36,924 nt of DNA from Cryomorphaceae bacterium (lineage in GTDB: Bacteria > Bacteroidota > Bacteroidia > Flavobacteriales_D > Crocinitomicaceae), in assembly GCA_027490665.1 (NCBI GenBank), contig JAIXXP010000138.1, forward strand, positions 1 through 36,924. Reading direction: 5' to 3'. The translations under genes were made by a program, and so were the position numbers. Positions 23,700 to 30,192 of the stretch are shown here, one piece after another (within the stretch, counting starts at the first letter, position 1; every line of letters begins with the position of its first letter). Under the pieces are notes generated by a model that did no database searches, was not told where the DNA came from, and worked only from the letters and a program-made list of their open reading frames with translations.

Positions 23700-24556
23700 G
23701 TGAATTGGTCATTTCTCCAAATCAACTCCTTCACTTTATCGGCTTGGATGAAAATTTCAAGTTGCTCTTCATCGCTAAAATTAGTATTTATGTTTACCGA
23801 GGAAACATCGCTCAGATTCCTTTTCTCAAGCAGAATTCCATCCTCTAATTCAATGGTATAGCTATTGTTTATCAAATCCCTTTTCAGAAAGAAATAATTG
23901 GCTGCTTTCTCAGCACATTTTAGCGCATTCATTTCGTCTAATTTTCCTGAATTGATAACCAAGAAAAACGCACACTCACCATTTGTATTGCTTTCAAATT
24001 GATTGGATCCTAGTAAAAAATAGGCATTGGTATGGGCAATGTTTCTAATCGATGTTGCGATACAGTTATACCTTTGTTTACATTTGATCATTCCTGCGGC
24101 GTAAAGTATTTTGGATGAAATCGCTTTATTTGGTTCTTGGAATTGACATATGAGCACATGTTGATCCATGGTGCCTCCAAGGCCTGAGTCCCAAGAAAAA
24201 GAACAGAGCCGTTTGTCATCTGAGAAAACTATTTTTAAAGATGAATGAGCTGCTAATTCTTTTGTAGAAAAGGAAAACGCTTTTCTTTTTGAAAAAACCT
24301 CATGTATGAATTTTATCAATTGCATGTTTCGCGTTAAAAGCGCTTCTTCCAATTCAACAACTCCTTCTGGATCAAAATTATTAATTCTCTTTTCGTCTAT
24401 ATCAAATTTGAGCTCGTCTATTGACTGCATCAATGACGTCAAGGTCGATTTTAGTTCACGCTCAGTACTTAGAGCAGCGCTATGATTTACTTTACGACTT
24501 GAACAAGAATAGTTCAACAATAAAAGTGCTATGGAAAAAACTATTTTCATATTCAT
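23663..24556 (-). CDS. Lipoprotein of unknown function
   Basis: The start MNMKIVFSIALLLLNYSC gives lipobox NYSC (Cys18); ATG at 24556 or 24550 is possible. The mature part of about 280 residues contains a coiled-coil-like region (about 35-95: TERELKSTLTSLMQSIDELK) and then strand-rich sequence with several Cys (LCSFSWDSGLGGTMDQHVLI, KCKQRYNCIATS). It ends KQMSAPFPLLN within the 43-bp repeat. The family is unknown. The preceding gene upstream is the mobile-mystery-B remnant at 24613. Confidence 0.6.
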   Translation of the reverse strand: MNMKIVFSIALLLLNYSCSSRKVNHSAALSTERELKSTLTSLMQSIDELKFDIDEKRINNFDPEGVVELEEALLTRNMQLIKFIHEVFSKRKAFSFSTKELAAHSSLKIVFSDDKRLCSFSWDSGLGGTMDQHVLICQFQEPNKAISSKILYAAGMIKCKQRYNCIATSIRNIAHTNAYFLLGSNQFESNTNGECAFFLVINSGKLDEMNALKCAEKAANYFFLKRDLINNSYTIELEDGILLEKRNLSDVSSVNINTNFSDEEQLEIFIQADKVKELIWRNDQFTKQMSAPFPLLN

Positions 24557-24612
24557 TGAATCTTTAAATTACAAAAAAAAGCAGTTGAAAGAAGTTTTAC
24601 TTCGCCAAACAA

Positions 24613-24750
24613 CTATGATTTGGCAAAAATGATGAGTTGCTTTAAATCTTGACGATCAGCTTTTTGAATAGCTTTGATGTATGCTTTTCTTTTTTCATTG
24701 GACTTCACTAAACTCGAGCCACCGTCAAGATAATTGATTTCTAATCCCAT
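24613..24750 (-). pseudogene. Collapsed mobile mystery protein B (Fic/DOC toxin) with internal deletion
   Basis: The 45-residue frame joins a recognisable N-terminus, MGLEINYLDG, to a recognisable Fic-protein C-terminus, GGSSLVKSNEKRKAYIKAIQ then ADRQDLKQLIIFAKS. Full-length partners of mobile mystery protein A are Fic-domain proteins of about 200 residues; the whole catalytic core (HxFx(D/E)GNGR region) is missing here while the frame is preserved. Its ATG overlaps the end of the antitoxin gene by ten bases, the usual tight arrangement. It is not expected to have AMP-transferase activity. Identification rests on memory of the family and on the paired neighbour. Confidence 0.65.
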
Positions 24751-25205
24751 AGATATTTTGGCATTTCAAATTTGATTTCAGCTGTTTTCTGAGTGATCGC
24801 TTGTTTTATTCTTTCTTTTGAATTTTGTTGATCCTCTAAGGACATCGTGGTATTTGCCCGCATGACAATTTCGGTTGCAAGCTCTTTGGCGCGTTGTTCA
24901 ATCATTTGGTCTATACTTCCATGTTTAGAAACAAAACCGTACACCAATTTCAAGTCTAGTGCATTGGCTGCATCTTTCAAAGAATTTAAGGTGATGGTAC
25001 CATTTGCTTCACGAACTTCTATTTCTTTTGCACTCTGAGTGGAAATTTTCAAACGATTTCCTAATTGCCTTAACGACATTTTCAAGGATGTACGAACGGT
25101 ATTTACCCATCCTTTTGATGGAATCACATTTGAACTTATCGGTATAAAAACCGCTAATTTTTTATCAGTTTGCTCTATGAGCAATTTTTGCTTGGTGTTT
25201 TTCAT
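24741..25205 (-). CDS. Mobile mystery protein A (HTH antitoxin-like)
   Basis: This protein of 154 residues contains an Xre-type helix-turn-helix: GWVNTVRTSLKMSLRQLGNR, LKISTQSAKEIEVREANGTI, TLNSLKDAANALDLKLVYGF, matching the W-x-x-x-V/I-R-x-x-L-x-M-S-x-x-Q/R-L pattern of the mobile mystery protein A family. The C-terminal region (IDQMIEQRAKELATEIVMRA, TTMSLEDQQNSKERIKQ) also fits (M-x-L-E-x-Q). These proteins pair with Fic/DOC proteins (mobile mystery protein B) as toxin-antitoxin-like modules. Here the partner is collapsed. Three 15-bp direct repeats upstream (25208-25286) are its likely operators. A degraded second copy of its 5' end and operator lies at 25764-25820. Confidence 0.82.
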   Translation of the reverse strand: MKNTKQKLLIEQTDKKLAVFIPISSNVIPSKGWVNTVRTSLKMSLRQLGNRLKISTQSAKEIEVREANGTITLNSLKDAANALDLKLVYGFVSKHGSIDQMIEQRAKELATEIVMRANTTMSLEDQQNSKERIKQAITQKTAEIKFEMPKYLWD

Positions 25206-25207
25206 AT

Positions 25208-25286
25208 GGCTATAACCTGAAAATATAATGCAAATATAAGGCTATAACCTGAAATTAAAAACAAAAAATAAGGATATAACCTTAAA
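25208..25286 (-). promoter_or_regulatory. Three 15-bp iterons spaced exactly 32 bp, upstream of the HTH gene
   Basis: GGCTATAACCTGAAA occurs at 25208-25222 and 25240-25254, and GGATATAACCTTAAA at 25272-25286. The starts are 32 bases apart in both steps, about three helical turns. Each core AGGnTATAACCT is an imperfect palindrome. Placement just before the ATG at 25205 is what is expected for autoregulation by the HTH protein. Confidence 0.65.
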
Positions 25287-25389
25287 TTTATTGTTTTTCT
25301 AATTGTAAATTCTATTCAGGATCAAACCATTCGATTGTTTCCACTACCCGAACATAATGATTAAAATCAAAGGAATACGCATTATTTTC

Positions 25390-25752
25390 TCAATGCCCAA
25401 ATTCATCGTCGAAATAAAACCGACTATTATTAATTGGGGTTAAATAAAAATAATTAGCTCTGGACTGAATTAATTCTTGAGTACATAAAATTGGATATAA
25501 TATAAAACCATATGCTTCAATTATAAAGATGTCATTTTCTTCAAGACTGACAAGAACAGAAAAAATTCCAGACTCATTTGTTAATTCTTTGTTTTTAAAG
25601 TGACCATCGTTAAAAATATAAATGGTGGCCATTTCTACTGGATTTCCAAGCGTATCACACACTGTCCCTTTCAGTAAACGAGGCATCGATTGAGCCATCA
25701 TGCTAAATGACAATGACAAGCTAAATAGGGTAAGAATTATTTTCATATTCAT
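25390..25752 (-). CDS. Secreted protein with CarboxypepD-regulatory-like domain
   Basis: The signal peptide MNMKIILTLFSLSLSFSMMAQ is followed by a single beta-sandwich of the carboxypeptidase-regulatory-like type: KGTVCDTLGNPVEMATIYIF, then NESGIFSVLVSLEENDIFII with the G-x-V-x-D-x-x-G-x-P and G-x-F pattern. It is 120 residues long. This domain is frequent in Bacteroidota secreted and outer-membrane proteins. The gene stands between the mmpA operator region and the degraded mmpA head at 25764-25820, as if inserted between two copies. Confidence 0.7.
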   Translation of the reverse strand: MNMKIILTLFSLSLSFSMMAQSMPRLLKGTVCDTLGNPVEMATIYIFNDGHFKNKELTNESGIFSVLVSLEENDIFIIEAYGFILYPILCTQELIQSRANYFYLTPINNSRFYFDDEFGH

Positions 25753-25763
25753 TGAAACAATTA

Positions 25764-25820
25764 ATCAGTTTGCTCTTTTGAGCAATTTCTATTCGTTTTT
25801 CCATAAGGCTGTAGCCTTAA
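25764..25820 (-). pseudogene. Degraded second copy of the mmpA 5' end and operator
   Basis: The plus-strand sequence starting ATCAGTTTGCTCT aligns with 25164-25220 (the first codons of the HTH gene plus its proximal operator): ATCAGTTTGCTC, GAGCAATTT and TTTTTCCATA versus TTTTTCATAT are recognisable. The copy has an insertion that shifts the frame and ends in AAGGCTGTAGCCTTA, a palindrome (25805-25818) corresponding to the operator. It is a non-coding relic. Confidence 0.55.
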
Positions 25821-25856
25821 TCACTGCCGCCTGAAACGTCTTTCATGGAGGGAAGG

Positions 25857-26360
25857 TCAATTTTGAAAACCTCTTGTATCCAGATACACCCTCATTAATT
25901 TCCATTGTCCATTAATGAGTTTGAAATCAAAATCAGTGACTGAAAAAGTAGTATCTGATTGAGGATTATTTTTGTTTTGAGTGATTAACGATTTTTTTAA
26001 ATGAATACTATTTTTAAAAACTTTATCTGTCTTCACTTCATAGGATTCATTATTCAGACTGGTTTGCAAAACCTCGAAAATTTGAAGCTTGTTTTTGATA
26101 GCAAGCCTCGGGTCATGGTCTTCATGGCCCTTAACTTCTAATGGTAGATTTATATGTTTCAACACCTCAGTTGTGTCATTTTTATCAATTGCTTTGGTAA
26201 ATTGAGTCAAAAAAGATCGAATTGAATTTGATACTTCATCAACCTCATCTGGTTCGTCATTCACTTCTAATGGCGGTTTAGCATACGGTTCTTTTTTTTC
26301 CTTTTTTTGATGGCTACAAGCAACGATTGCAAAAAATAAAATAGCAATTGTAATTTTCAT
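25857..26360 (-). CDS. Lipoprotein, NTF2-like (SnoaL-type) pattern
   Basis: ATG 26360 is preferred to the upstream GTG: MKITIAILFFAIVAC gives lipobox IVAC (Cys15). A low-complexity acidic/Lys linker follows (about 18-44: KKEKKEPYAKPPLEVNDEPD), then a domain of about 120 residues with helix IRSFLTQFTKAIDKNDTTEV and a strand end DFDFKLINGQWKLMRVYLDT, a pattern of NTF2/SnoaL-like folds in Bacteroidota lipoproteins. The fold is inferred. It is predicted to be periplasmic; a 20-codon orphan tail lies just upstream. Confidence 0.6.
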   Translation of the reverse strand: MKITIAILFFAIVACSHQKKEKKEPYAKPPLEVNDEPDEVDEVSNSIRSFLTQFTKAIDKNDTTEVLKHINLPLEVKGHEDHDPRLAIKNKLQIFEVLQTSLNNESYEVKTDKVFKNSIHLKKSLITQNKNNPQSDTTFSVTDFDFKLINGQWKLMRVYLDTRGFQN

Positions 26361-26393
26361 AATTCTTGGCTTTTCATATATCACCAGATAAAG

Positions 26394-26456
26394 TTATTTA
26401 TATCCTTTGACAATCAAACAATTGCCTACTTCATAACAAAGCGATTCATTTTTTAC
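26394..26456 (-). other. Short orphan coding tail after the Sel1 gene
   Basis: Directly after the TAG of the Sel1-repeat gene (26457-26459) the frame continues for 20 sense codons to TAA 26394-26396 (ESLCYEVGNCLIVKGYK). It lacks a start codon and ends 34 bases before the ATG of the lipoprotein at 26360. It is similar in position to the tails elsewhere in the array but shorter; it may be chance. Confidence 0.25.
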
Positions 26457-27089
26457 CTACCGTTCGAGGTGTTTTGGTATTTTGTGTTTACCTGAAGTGT
26501 ACAGTTTATCCAATTCCTGATTTCCGAACTCAGGGCTCCGCTCGGCATAGATTTTCAGATTTTCAATTGCTAGTTCAATGTTGTAACCATCCCATGCTTG
26601 ATCCCCGTAAATTTTGTACTTCCTGTAATACAAAGTTGACCAAGTATCGTCTTTTTGTAGGATACCATCAATGAGCTCTAAAACTTCAAAATGCTGGAAC
26701 TTGGTGAAGTCAAGAAGGTGATACACTAACTTTATTCCAGCCAATACCGACCCTGCTTCAAAACCCTTTCTCCAAATTTCTACGGCTTTTTTGACGCTCC
26801 TTTTCACGCCAATATTGTGATAATAAATTCTCCCTAAATCATCAGCTGCATCTGGGTAACCTAATTCAATAGCTTTTTGATAATATGCGATTGCTTGAGG
26901 AATATTTCTTCTTCCTTTTTCTGGCTGCTCTGCAATGAGCCCTAAGTTGTAATAAGCTTCTGCAGCAATTTTTGGATCGGCGGCATTTAAGAGCAGCAAT
27001 AGTTCCTGAATGGCCTCTTCATCCTCACCACACCGCCGCAAAAGCTCGGCTGCTTTTAATTTTTTAAGTTCTTTATTTTGGGAGGGCAT
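26457..27089 (-). CDS. Sel1/TPR-repeat protein
   Basis: ATG 27089 is used (a TTG two codons upstream also exists). The 210 residues have helical repeats, clearest as Sel1 units: AEAYYNLGLIAEQPEKGRRN then IPQAIAYYQKAIELGYPDAA, then DDLGRIYYHNIGVKRSVKKA and VEIWRKGFEAGSVLAGIKL. There is no signal peptide, so it is cytoplasmic. Sel1 proteins mediate protein contacts and often occur as immunity proteins or adaptors in toxin loci. It overlaps the end of the DUF2019-like gene by 17 bases, so the two are co-translated and may act together. Confidence 0.75.
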   Translation of the reverse strand: MPSQNKELKKLKAAELLRRCGEDEEAIQELLLLLNAADPKIAAEAYYNLGLIAEQPEKGRRNIPQAIAYYQKAIELGYPDAADDLGRIYYHNIGVKRSVKKAVEIWRKGFEAGSVLAGIKLVYHLLDFTKFQHFEVLELIDGILQKDDTWSTLYYRKYKIYGDQAWDGYNIELAIENLKIYAERSPEFGNQELDKLYTSGKHKIPKHLER

Positions 27090-27504
27090 GGTCAATATTC
27101 TCTGGATTCAATAAACCTTTTTCCCAAGACGCTAAACTCAGGCGTGCGATTGGCGCAACATAGTTGGGAACCGGTAAATTGAGAAGATCATTCAATACTT
27201 TCTGCGCCAAATCGTAGTTGTAAATCAAACTATATGTAGCTGCAACACATCGAACATATTTATTTTCATGAAATAATAGCTCTTCAATTTCGGATAATTT
27301 ATTTTTTAAATAAGCCTGCTTATAAATTTTCTTTAACTCAATAATCATTTGATTTGCAATTTTGAGCTGCTTCTTTCTTTCAACTGGATTATTTTGCTTC
27401 TCAAAGACTTCCTCCATTGCTGAAGCATATGTGCTTGCGAAACTTAAAAATTCTTGTTTAAACACAGCCGTATCTGAAATAAACCACAATCTTTTTCCAT
27501 TCAT
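27073..27504 (-). CDS. DUF2019-like HEAT-repeat protein, possible immunity protein
   Basis: This 143-residue cytoplasmic protein is helical throughout. The C-terminal half, NKYVRCVAATYSLIYNYDLA, QKVLNDLL, then APIARLSLASWEKG, has the pattern of DUF2019 (V-R-x-x-A-A-x-x-L, A-x-x-x-L-x-x-W), a HEAT-like family often found in orphan immunity settings. The N-terminal half is a coiled-coil-like helix region (QLKIANQMIIELKKIYKQAY). It overlaps the Sel1 gene downstream by 17 bases. The preceding gene's alternative frame would end seven bases upstream of its start codon. Confidence 0.6.
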   Translation of the reverse strand: MNGKRLWFISDTAVFKQEFLSFASTYASAMEEVFEKQNNPVERKKQLKIANQMIIELKKIYKQAYLKNKLSEIEELLFHENKYVRCVAATYSLIYNYDLAQKVLNDLLNLPVPNYVAPIARLSLASWEKGLLNPENIDHALPK

Positions 27505-27556
27505 ATTGTGTCAGTTAATTTTACTTGCAACCTTCTCATCAACATCGACACTATTA

Positions 27557-27907
27557 TTAATATGTTGAAATCCAGGTATGAATTTTATGATTGCGTTTTT
27601 TTATTTGATAGATGGTATCGGAATTAGTATGCTTGTATAAGGTATCACCAATTTCTAATACTTCTCCTAAGCAAGTATAGGAATTACAATAATTCGAAGG
27701 GCTATACACAAAACGCTTATAGTTTTTAATTTCTACTTTTAATCCTCTTCTGGCATCCACGGCAATTACCTCCCCTTTGAAACTAGATTTGAATAATTTT
27801 TTATCAGCTACGCGTATTTTTCCGTAATTATGATCGGTAGATTCTCGTGTTGAGACGATATATAGATATACAAGAACAAAAAATAAAAATGGAAAATAAT
27901 TTTTCAT
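27557..27907 (-). CDS. Single-helix membrane-anchored small protein, family of 29821-30183
   Basis: The N-terminus has one membrane helix (about residues 4-19), followed by about 95 extracytoplasmic residues: SSFKGEVIAVDARRGLKVEI, KNYKRFVYSPSN, EVLEIGDTLYKHTNSDTIYQ. The protein at 29821-30183 shows the same order (NVVGIIKEVDYPDHAISIEL, GRFYLCDP, NKGDSIIKMSGKDYLTL), so the two are paralogues. A run of seven A (coding strand, 27596-27602) lies in the KK codons. Deleting one A would extend the protein to 27511, ending close to the next ATG, with KFIPGFQHINNSVDVDEKVA in the extension. Either end could be genuine. Confidence 0.6.
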   Translation of the reverse strand: MKNYFPFLFFVLVYLYIVSTRESTDHNYGKIRVADKKLFKSSFKGEVIAVDARRGLKVEIKNYKRFVYSPSNYCNSYTCLGEVLEIGDTLYKHTNSDTIYQIKKRNHKIHTWISTY

Positions 27908-27934
27908 GGGTTTCCAAAACTAAAATGTTACGCT

Positions 27935-28348
27935 CTATTTTGAAATTTTAAATCTAAATAAATAATTAGCAATTAGAGGGCTGAAGAAAAGAACCCACCA
28001 ATCAATTTTTATAAAATGTTCAAAATATGATGTTACCGAAAACTCTACAATTGAGGTTCCTAACACACTTAAGAAAAAATGTATGACAACATTCGAAACC
28101 ATTAATAACAGAACTGAAGCATTTCGAAACTTGATCAAAATAGGGATTTGTATCCAATCTATAAATACAAGCCTGAGTAAAAATATTTCAAGAGCATTTC
28201 TCCATTTAATTTCCAAAATAACACTGTTAACCCACCCATTTTCAAGTATGTGAAAACTTAATAATCCCAGAAAAAACAGAATCAATTCCAAAAGTTTGAT
28301 CAATAAAATAAAGTAAACTATTTTTTTGATCTCTTTAAATTTTTCCAT
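27935..28348 (-). CDS. Four-helix membrane protein, possible immunity protein
   Basis: This 137-residue protein has hydrophobic segments at about 11-32, 55-75, 77-96 and 113-133, with a polar start (MEKFKEIKKI) and a basic end (YLFRFKISK). No family motif is seen. It starts 18 bases after the stop of the orphan tail at 28367-28537, the position expected of a cognate immunity gene, and integral-membrane immunity proteins are known for toxins acting on membranes. Its function is otherwise unknown. Confidence 0.55.
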   Translation of the reverse strand: MEKFKEIKKIVYFILLIKLLELILFFLGLLSFHILENGWVNSVILEIKWRNALEIFLLRLVFIDWIQIPILIKFRNASVLLLMVSNVVIHFFLSVLGTSIVEFSVTSYFEHFIKIDWWVLFFSPLIANYLFRFKISK

Positions 28349-28366
28349 ATCTGTGCTATTATTTCT

Positions 28367-28537
28367 TTACCTATCTACACGCACCGTTTTACCATTCGAC
28401 TCAGCACGGAAAGGGCTGTATTCTGTTGAGTTTCTATTCACGATTTGATAGGGGGGGATTGAGGGTGAGAAAATATGTTTTGGGATTTTGTGATATGAAG
28501 AGCATTCAAGTGTATATACTAAAGTTTCGAGGAGAAT
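28367..28537 (-). other. Orphan coding tail (56 codons) before the membrane protein gene
   Basis: A frame without ATG opens after TAA 28538-28540 and runs 56 codons to TAA 28367-28369. The last part (NRNSTEYSPFRAESNGKTVR) has protein-like composition, with more varied codons than the AT-rich flanks. The segment 28424-28436 is shared exactly with 34410-34422, including the same reading of RNST. This may be the C-terminal end of a lost toxin. It includes a G7 tract on the plus strand (28451-28457). Confidence 0.4.
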
Positions 28538-28557
28538 TTATATAAGTCAACGATTGA

Positions 28558-28974
28558 TTAAAAACCGAATAATTCTTGATAATCTTTGGCCTTAATAATT
28601 TTAGTACGCCATTCTACAAGTTCTTCTTGATTCTTTGATTCATCAAGTTTATTAAATATGACTTTCCTTAGCTCATCTACACTAAGATTTGATTCCAAGC
28701 TTTCATACTTCACTTTGGCTTTTGCTATAAATGGAATAATTTGTCTCCAACCAGCGTATGATATTAAACTAACAGCTCTATATTTTTTTCCTTTAGAATC
28801 TACGATAATATGATTGAACAAATATTTATTAAATTTCTTACTTGTAGAATAAAAATGTTCGTCTCCTAGTATTACAGCATCTATTTCATGACAATTGTCA
28901 ATTTCCAAACTGTCCCAGAAAGTCAAATCAAAACAAGGAAAGATTGGACTAGTCAAATTAATAAGCTCCGTCAT
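28558..28974 (-). CDS. Soluble protein of unknown function
   Basis: ATG 28974 is preferred over a TTG three codons upstream. The protein has about 138 residues, no signal peptide, and a regular mix of strands and helices: FWDSLEIDNCHEIDAVILGD, IIVDSKGKKYRAVSLISYAG, then a helical C-terminus (EELVEWRTKIIKAKDYQELF). The gene starts 16 bases after the stop of the gene at 28990, so the two are likely co-transcribed. It is of a size and nature consistent with an immunity protein; the family is not recognised. Confidence 0.55.
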   Translation of the reverse strand: MTELINLTSPIFPCFDLTFWDSLEIDNCHEIDAVILGDEHFYSTSKKFNKYLFNHIIVDSKGKKYRAVSLISYAGWRQIIPFIAKAKVKYESLESNLSVDELRKVIFNKLDESKNQEELVEWRTKIIKAKDYQELFGF

Positions 28975-28989
28975 ACATTTCAATTTTAC

Positions 28990-29574
28990 CTATTGATGAT
29001 CGAAACAATTATCCATAACCGATTTTAAAATCGGTTTAAATCCAATTATATCTTGCGGATGATCTTGATCACTTGCGGCGTATTTTCCTAATTTTCCACT
29101 GTTTCCGAATACGAGATATTCATTGCGGTTCATTTCAAATAGCACTGCAGAAATGTAATTTCCGCTCATTAATTCTTCCCAGGAAATAGCTACCGGGAAT
29201 TTCATTCTGAACATGGGTTCACCTTGCGTATAATCTTGTGCAGATTGGATGACAACAAAATGGGGTTCACCTATAGCTGTCATGGCTTGTTGTAGTTGCT
29301 TAAAATCTTCTTCTAAAAACAAAAAACCACCCTCTAATTTGATCAGCTCAAATTCTGCTTGAAAATTGCATTTTGAATCATCTACATTGACATCGAAAAT
29401 ACAATCCTGAATGGGTTTCCAAACAGACAAATATTCCTGTTCTGGCAGCCAGTACTTCTGCAAAAACTTTTGCGCACTTTGCTTATTTCCCCATTGCGGT
29501 GAAGGCACTAAAGTTGAAAAGGACGAATGCTTGTAGTTCTGATAAAATTCAAGATGTTTTGTGTACTCTTTCAT
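28990..29574 (-). CDS. Soluble protein of unknown function, possible immunity protein
   Basis: This protein of 194 residues without signal or membrane segment is rich in aromatic and acidic residues: TLVPSPQWGNKQSAQKFLQK, EFELIKLEGGFLFLEEDFKQ, FRMKFPVAISWEELMSGNYI, VFGNSGKLGKYAASDQDHPQ. The pattern of V/I-S-W-E-E-L followed by strands is seen in uncharacterised immunity-like proteins of Bacteroidota, but I cannot give a family name. The base composition is slightly richer in G and C than in the neighbours at 27-28 kb. It lies downstream of the pseudogene at 29612-29799. Confidence 0.55.
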   Translation of the reverse strand: MKEYTKHLEFYQNYKHSSFSTLVPSPQWGNKQSAQKFLQKYWLPEQEYLSVWKPIQDCIFDVNVDDSKCNFQAEFELIKLEGGFLFLEEDFKQLQQAMTAIGEPHFVVIQSAQDYTQGEPMFRMKFPVAISWEELMSGNYISAVLFEMNRNEYLVFGNSGKLGKYAASDQDHPQDIIGFKPILKSVMDNCFDHQ

Positions 29575-29611
29575 TGTGTGCTGCTTATTTATCTAATCAT
29601 TCAGGTGCATT

Positions 29612-29799
29612 TTAAATATATAATTTTGACTTGTCAATATAGTTTCTTAACAATTCATCCGGATCGGAAATCGTGATTTGCTTTGCCAAAAAAAACTTCA
29701 GTAATTCAGTTAAATATTTGGGATCAGCTCCCCAATCAAACCCGATTTTCTTTTGAATTATTTCTTTTCAGCATTTAGCAAATGGTTTTGGTCATTCAT
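29612..29799 (-). pseudogene. Frameshifted remnant of a small gene
   Basis: The ATG at 29799 opens MNDQNHLLNAEKK then stops. A shifted frame continues EIIQKKIGFDWGADPKYLTE, LLKFFLAKQITISDPDELLR and ends SKLYI at TAA 29612-29614. Joined, it would be about 60-65 residues and looks like a genuine small protein disrupted by an indel in an A-rich stretch. Its start overlaps the end of an alternative frame of the upstream gene (ATGA). A short immunity-like gene remnant is the most economical reading; a sequencing error cannot be excluded. Confidence 0.5.
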
Positions 29800-29831
29800 A
29801 ACTTTTATAAAAATCATTGGTTATTGTTCTA
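29798..29831 (-). repeat. 34-bp direct repeat, copy 1
   Basis: The 34 bases are identical to 31611-31644, with weaker similarity continuing about 12 bases further. Here the repeat covers the end of the small membrane protein gene and the leader of the pseudogene at 29612. An alternative frame reads RTITNDFYKSYE, stop. Confidence 0.8.
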
Positions 29832-30183
29832 TCTCTAAATTTAAAAGTAAAATTTTTTCCGTTCCTTTTTTTAATGTCAAGTAATCCTTTCCGCTCATCT
29901 TGATGATACTATCTCCTTTGTTTGCCTCTTTCTCAAAATAAATCCCATTTGAATTGTAAGGGTCGCATAAATAAAATCTTCCGTCCATTAATTCTATGGA
30001 AATGGCATGGTCAGGGTAATCAACTTCTTTTATTATGCCAACAACATTTTCATTCAAGAAGGCTGAATAAGCCTTATCATATTTCACCCTACAATCTTCA
30101 AAGAAAGCAAGTTTCTGAAGAAAATAGTAACTGGAGAATAACACGATTCCTCCTAAAACAAAAGATGTAAGCTTTCTTTTCAT
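29821..30183 (-). CDS. Single-helix membrane-anchored small protein, paralogue of 27557-27907
   Basis: One membrane helix lies near the N-terminus (about 6-24), followed by about 95 extracytoplasmic residues. NVVGIIKEVDYPDHAISIEL and NKGDSIIKMSGKDYLTLKKG follow the same order as the paralogue at 27557-27907. An A7 tract (coding strand, 29866-29872) lies in the KK codons. Adding one A would change the end from GTEKILLLNLEIEQ to RNGKNFTFKFRDRTITNDFY and extend it to 29792. The paralogue reads KKRNHKIHTW at the same place, so the shifted frame may be the original. The function is unknown. Confidence 0.6.
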   Translation of the reverse strand: MKRKLTSFVLGGIVLFSSYYFLQKLAFFEDCRVKYDKAYSAFLNENVVGIIKEVDYPDHAISIELMDGRFYLCDPYNSNGIYFEKEANKGDSIIKMSGKDYLTLKKGTEKILLLNLEIEQ

Positions 30184-30192
30184 TTATTTAGA

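Noticed and set aside
25208-25286. Regular repeats reminiscent of a CRISPR array
   Set aside because: Only three 15-bp units, AT-rich spacers of 17 bp, position directly at the HTH start codon; operator iterons explain them better. No cas genes.
28451-28457. G7 tract between 28349 and 28557 as a contingency locus
   Set aside because: It lies in a start-less relic frame, not in an intact gene or promoter.
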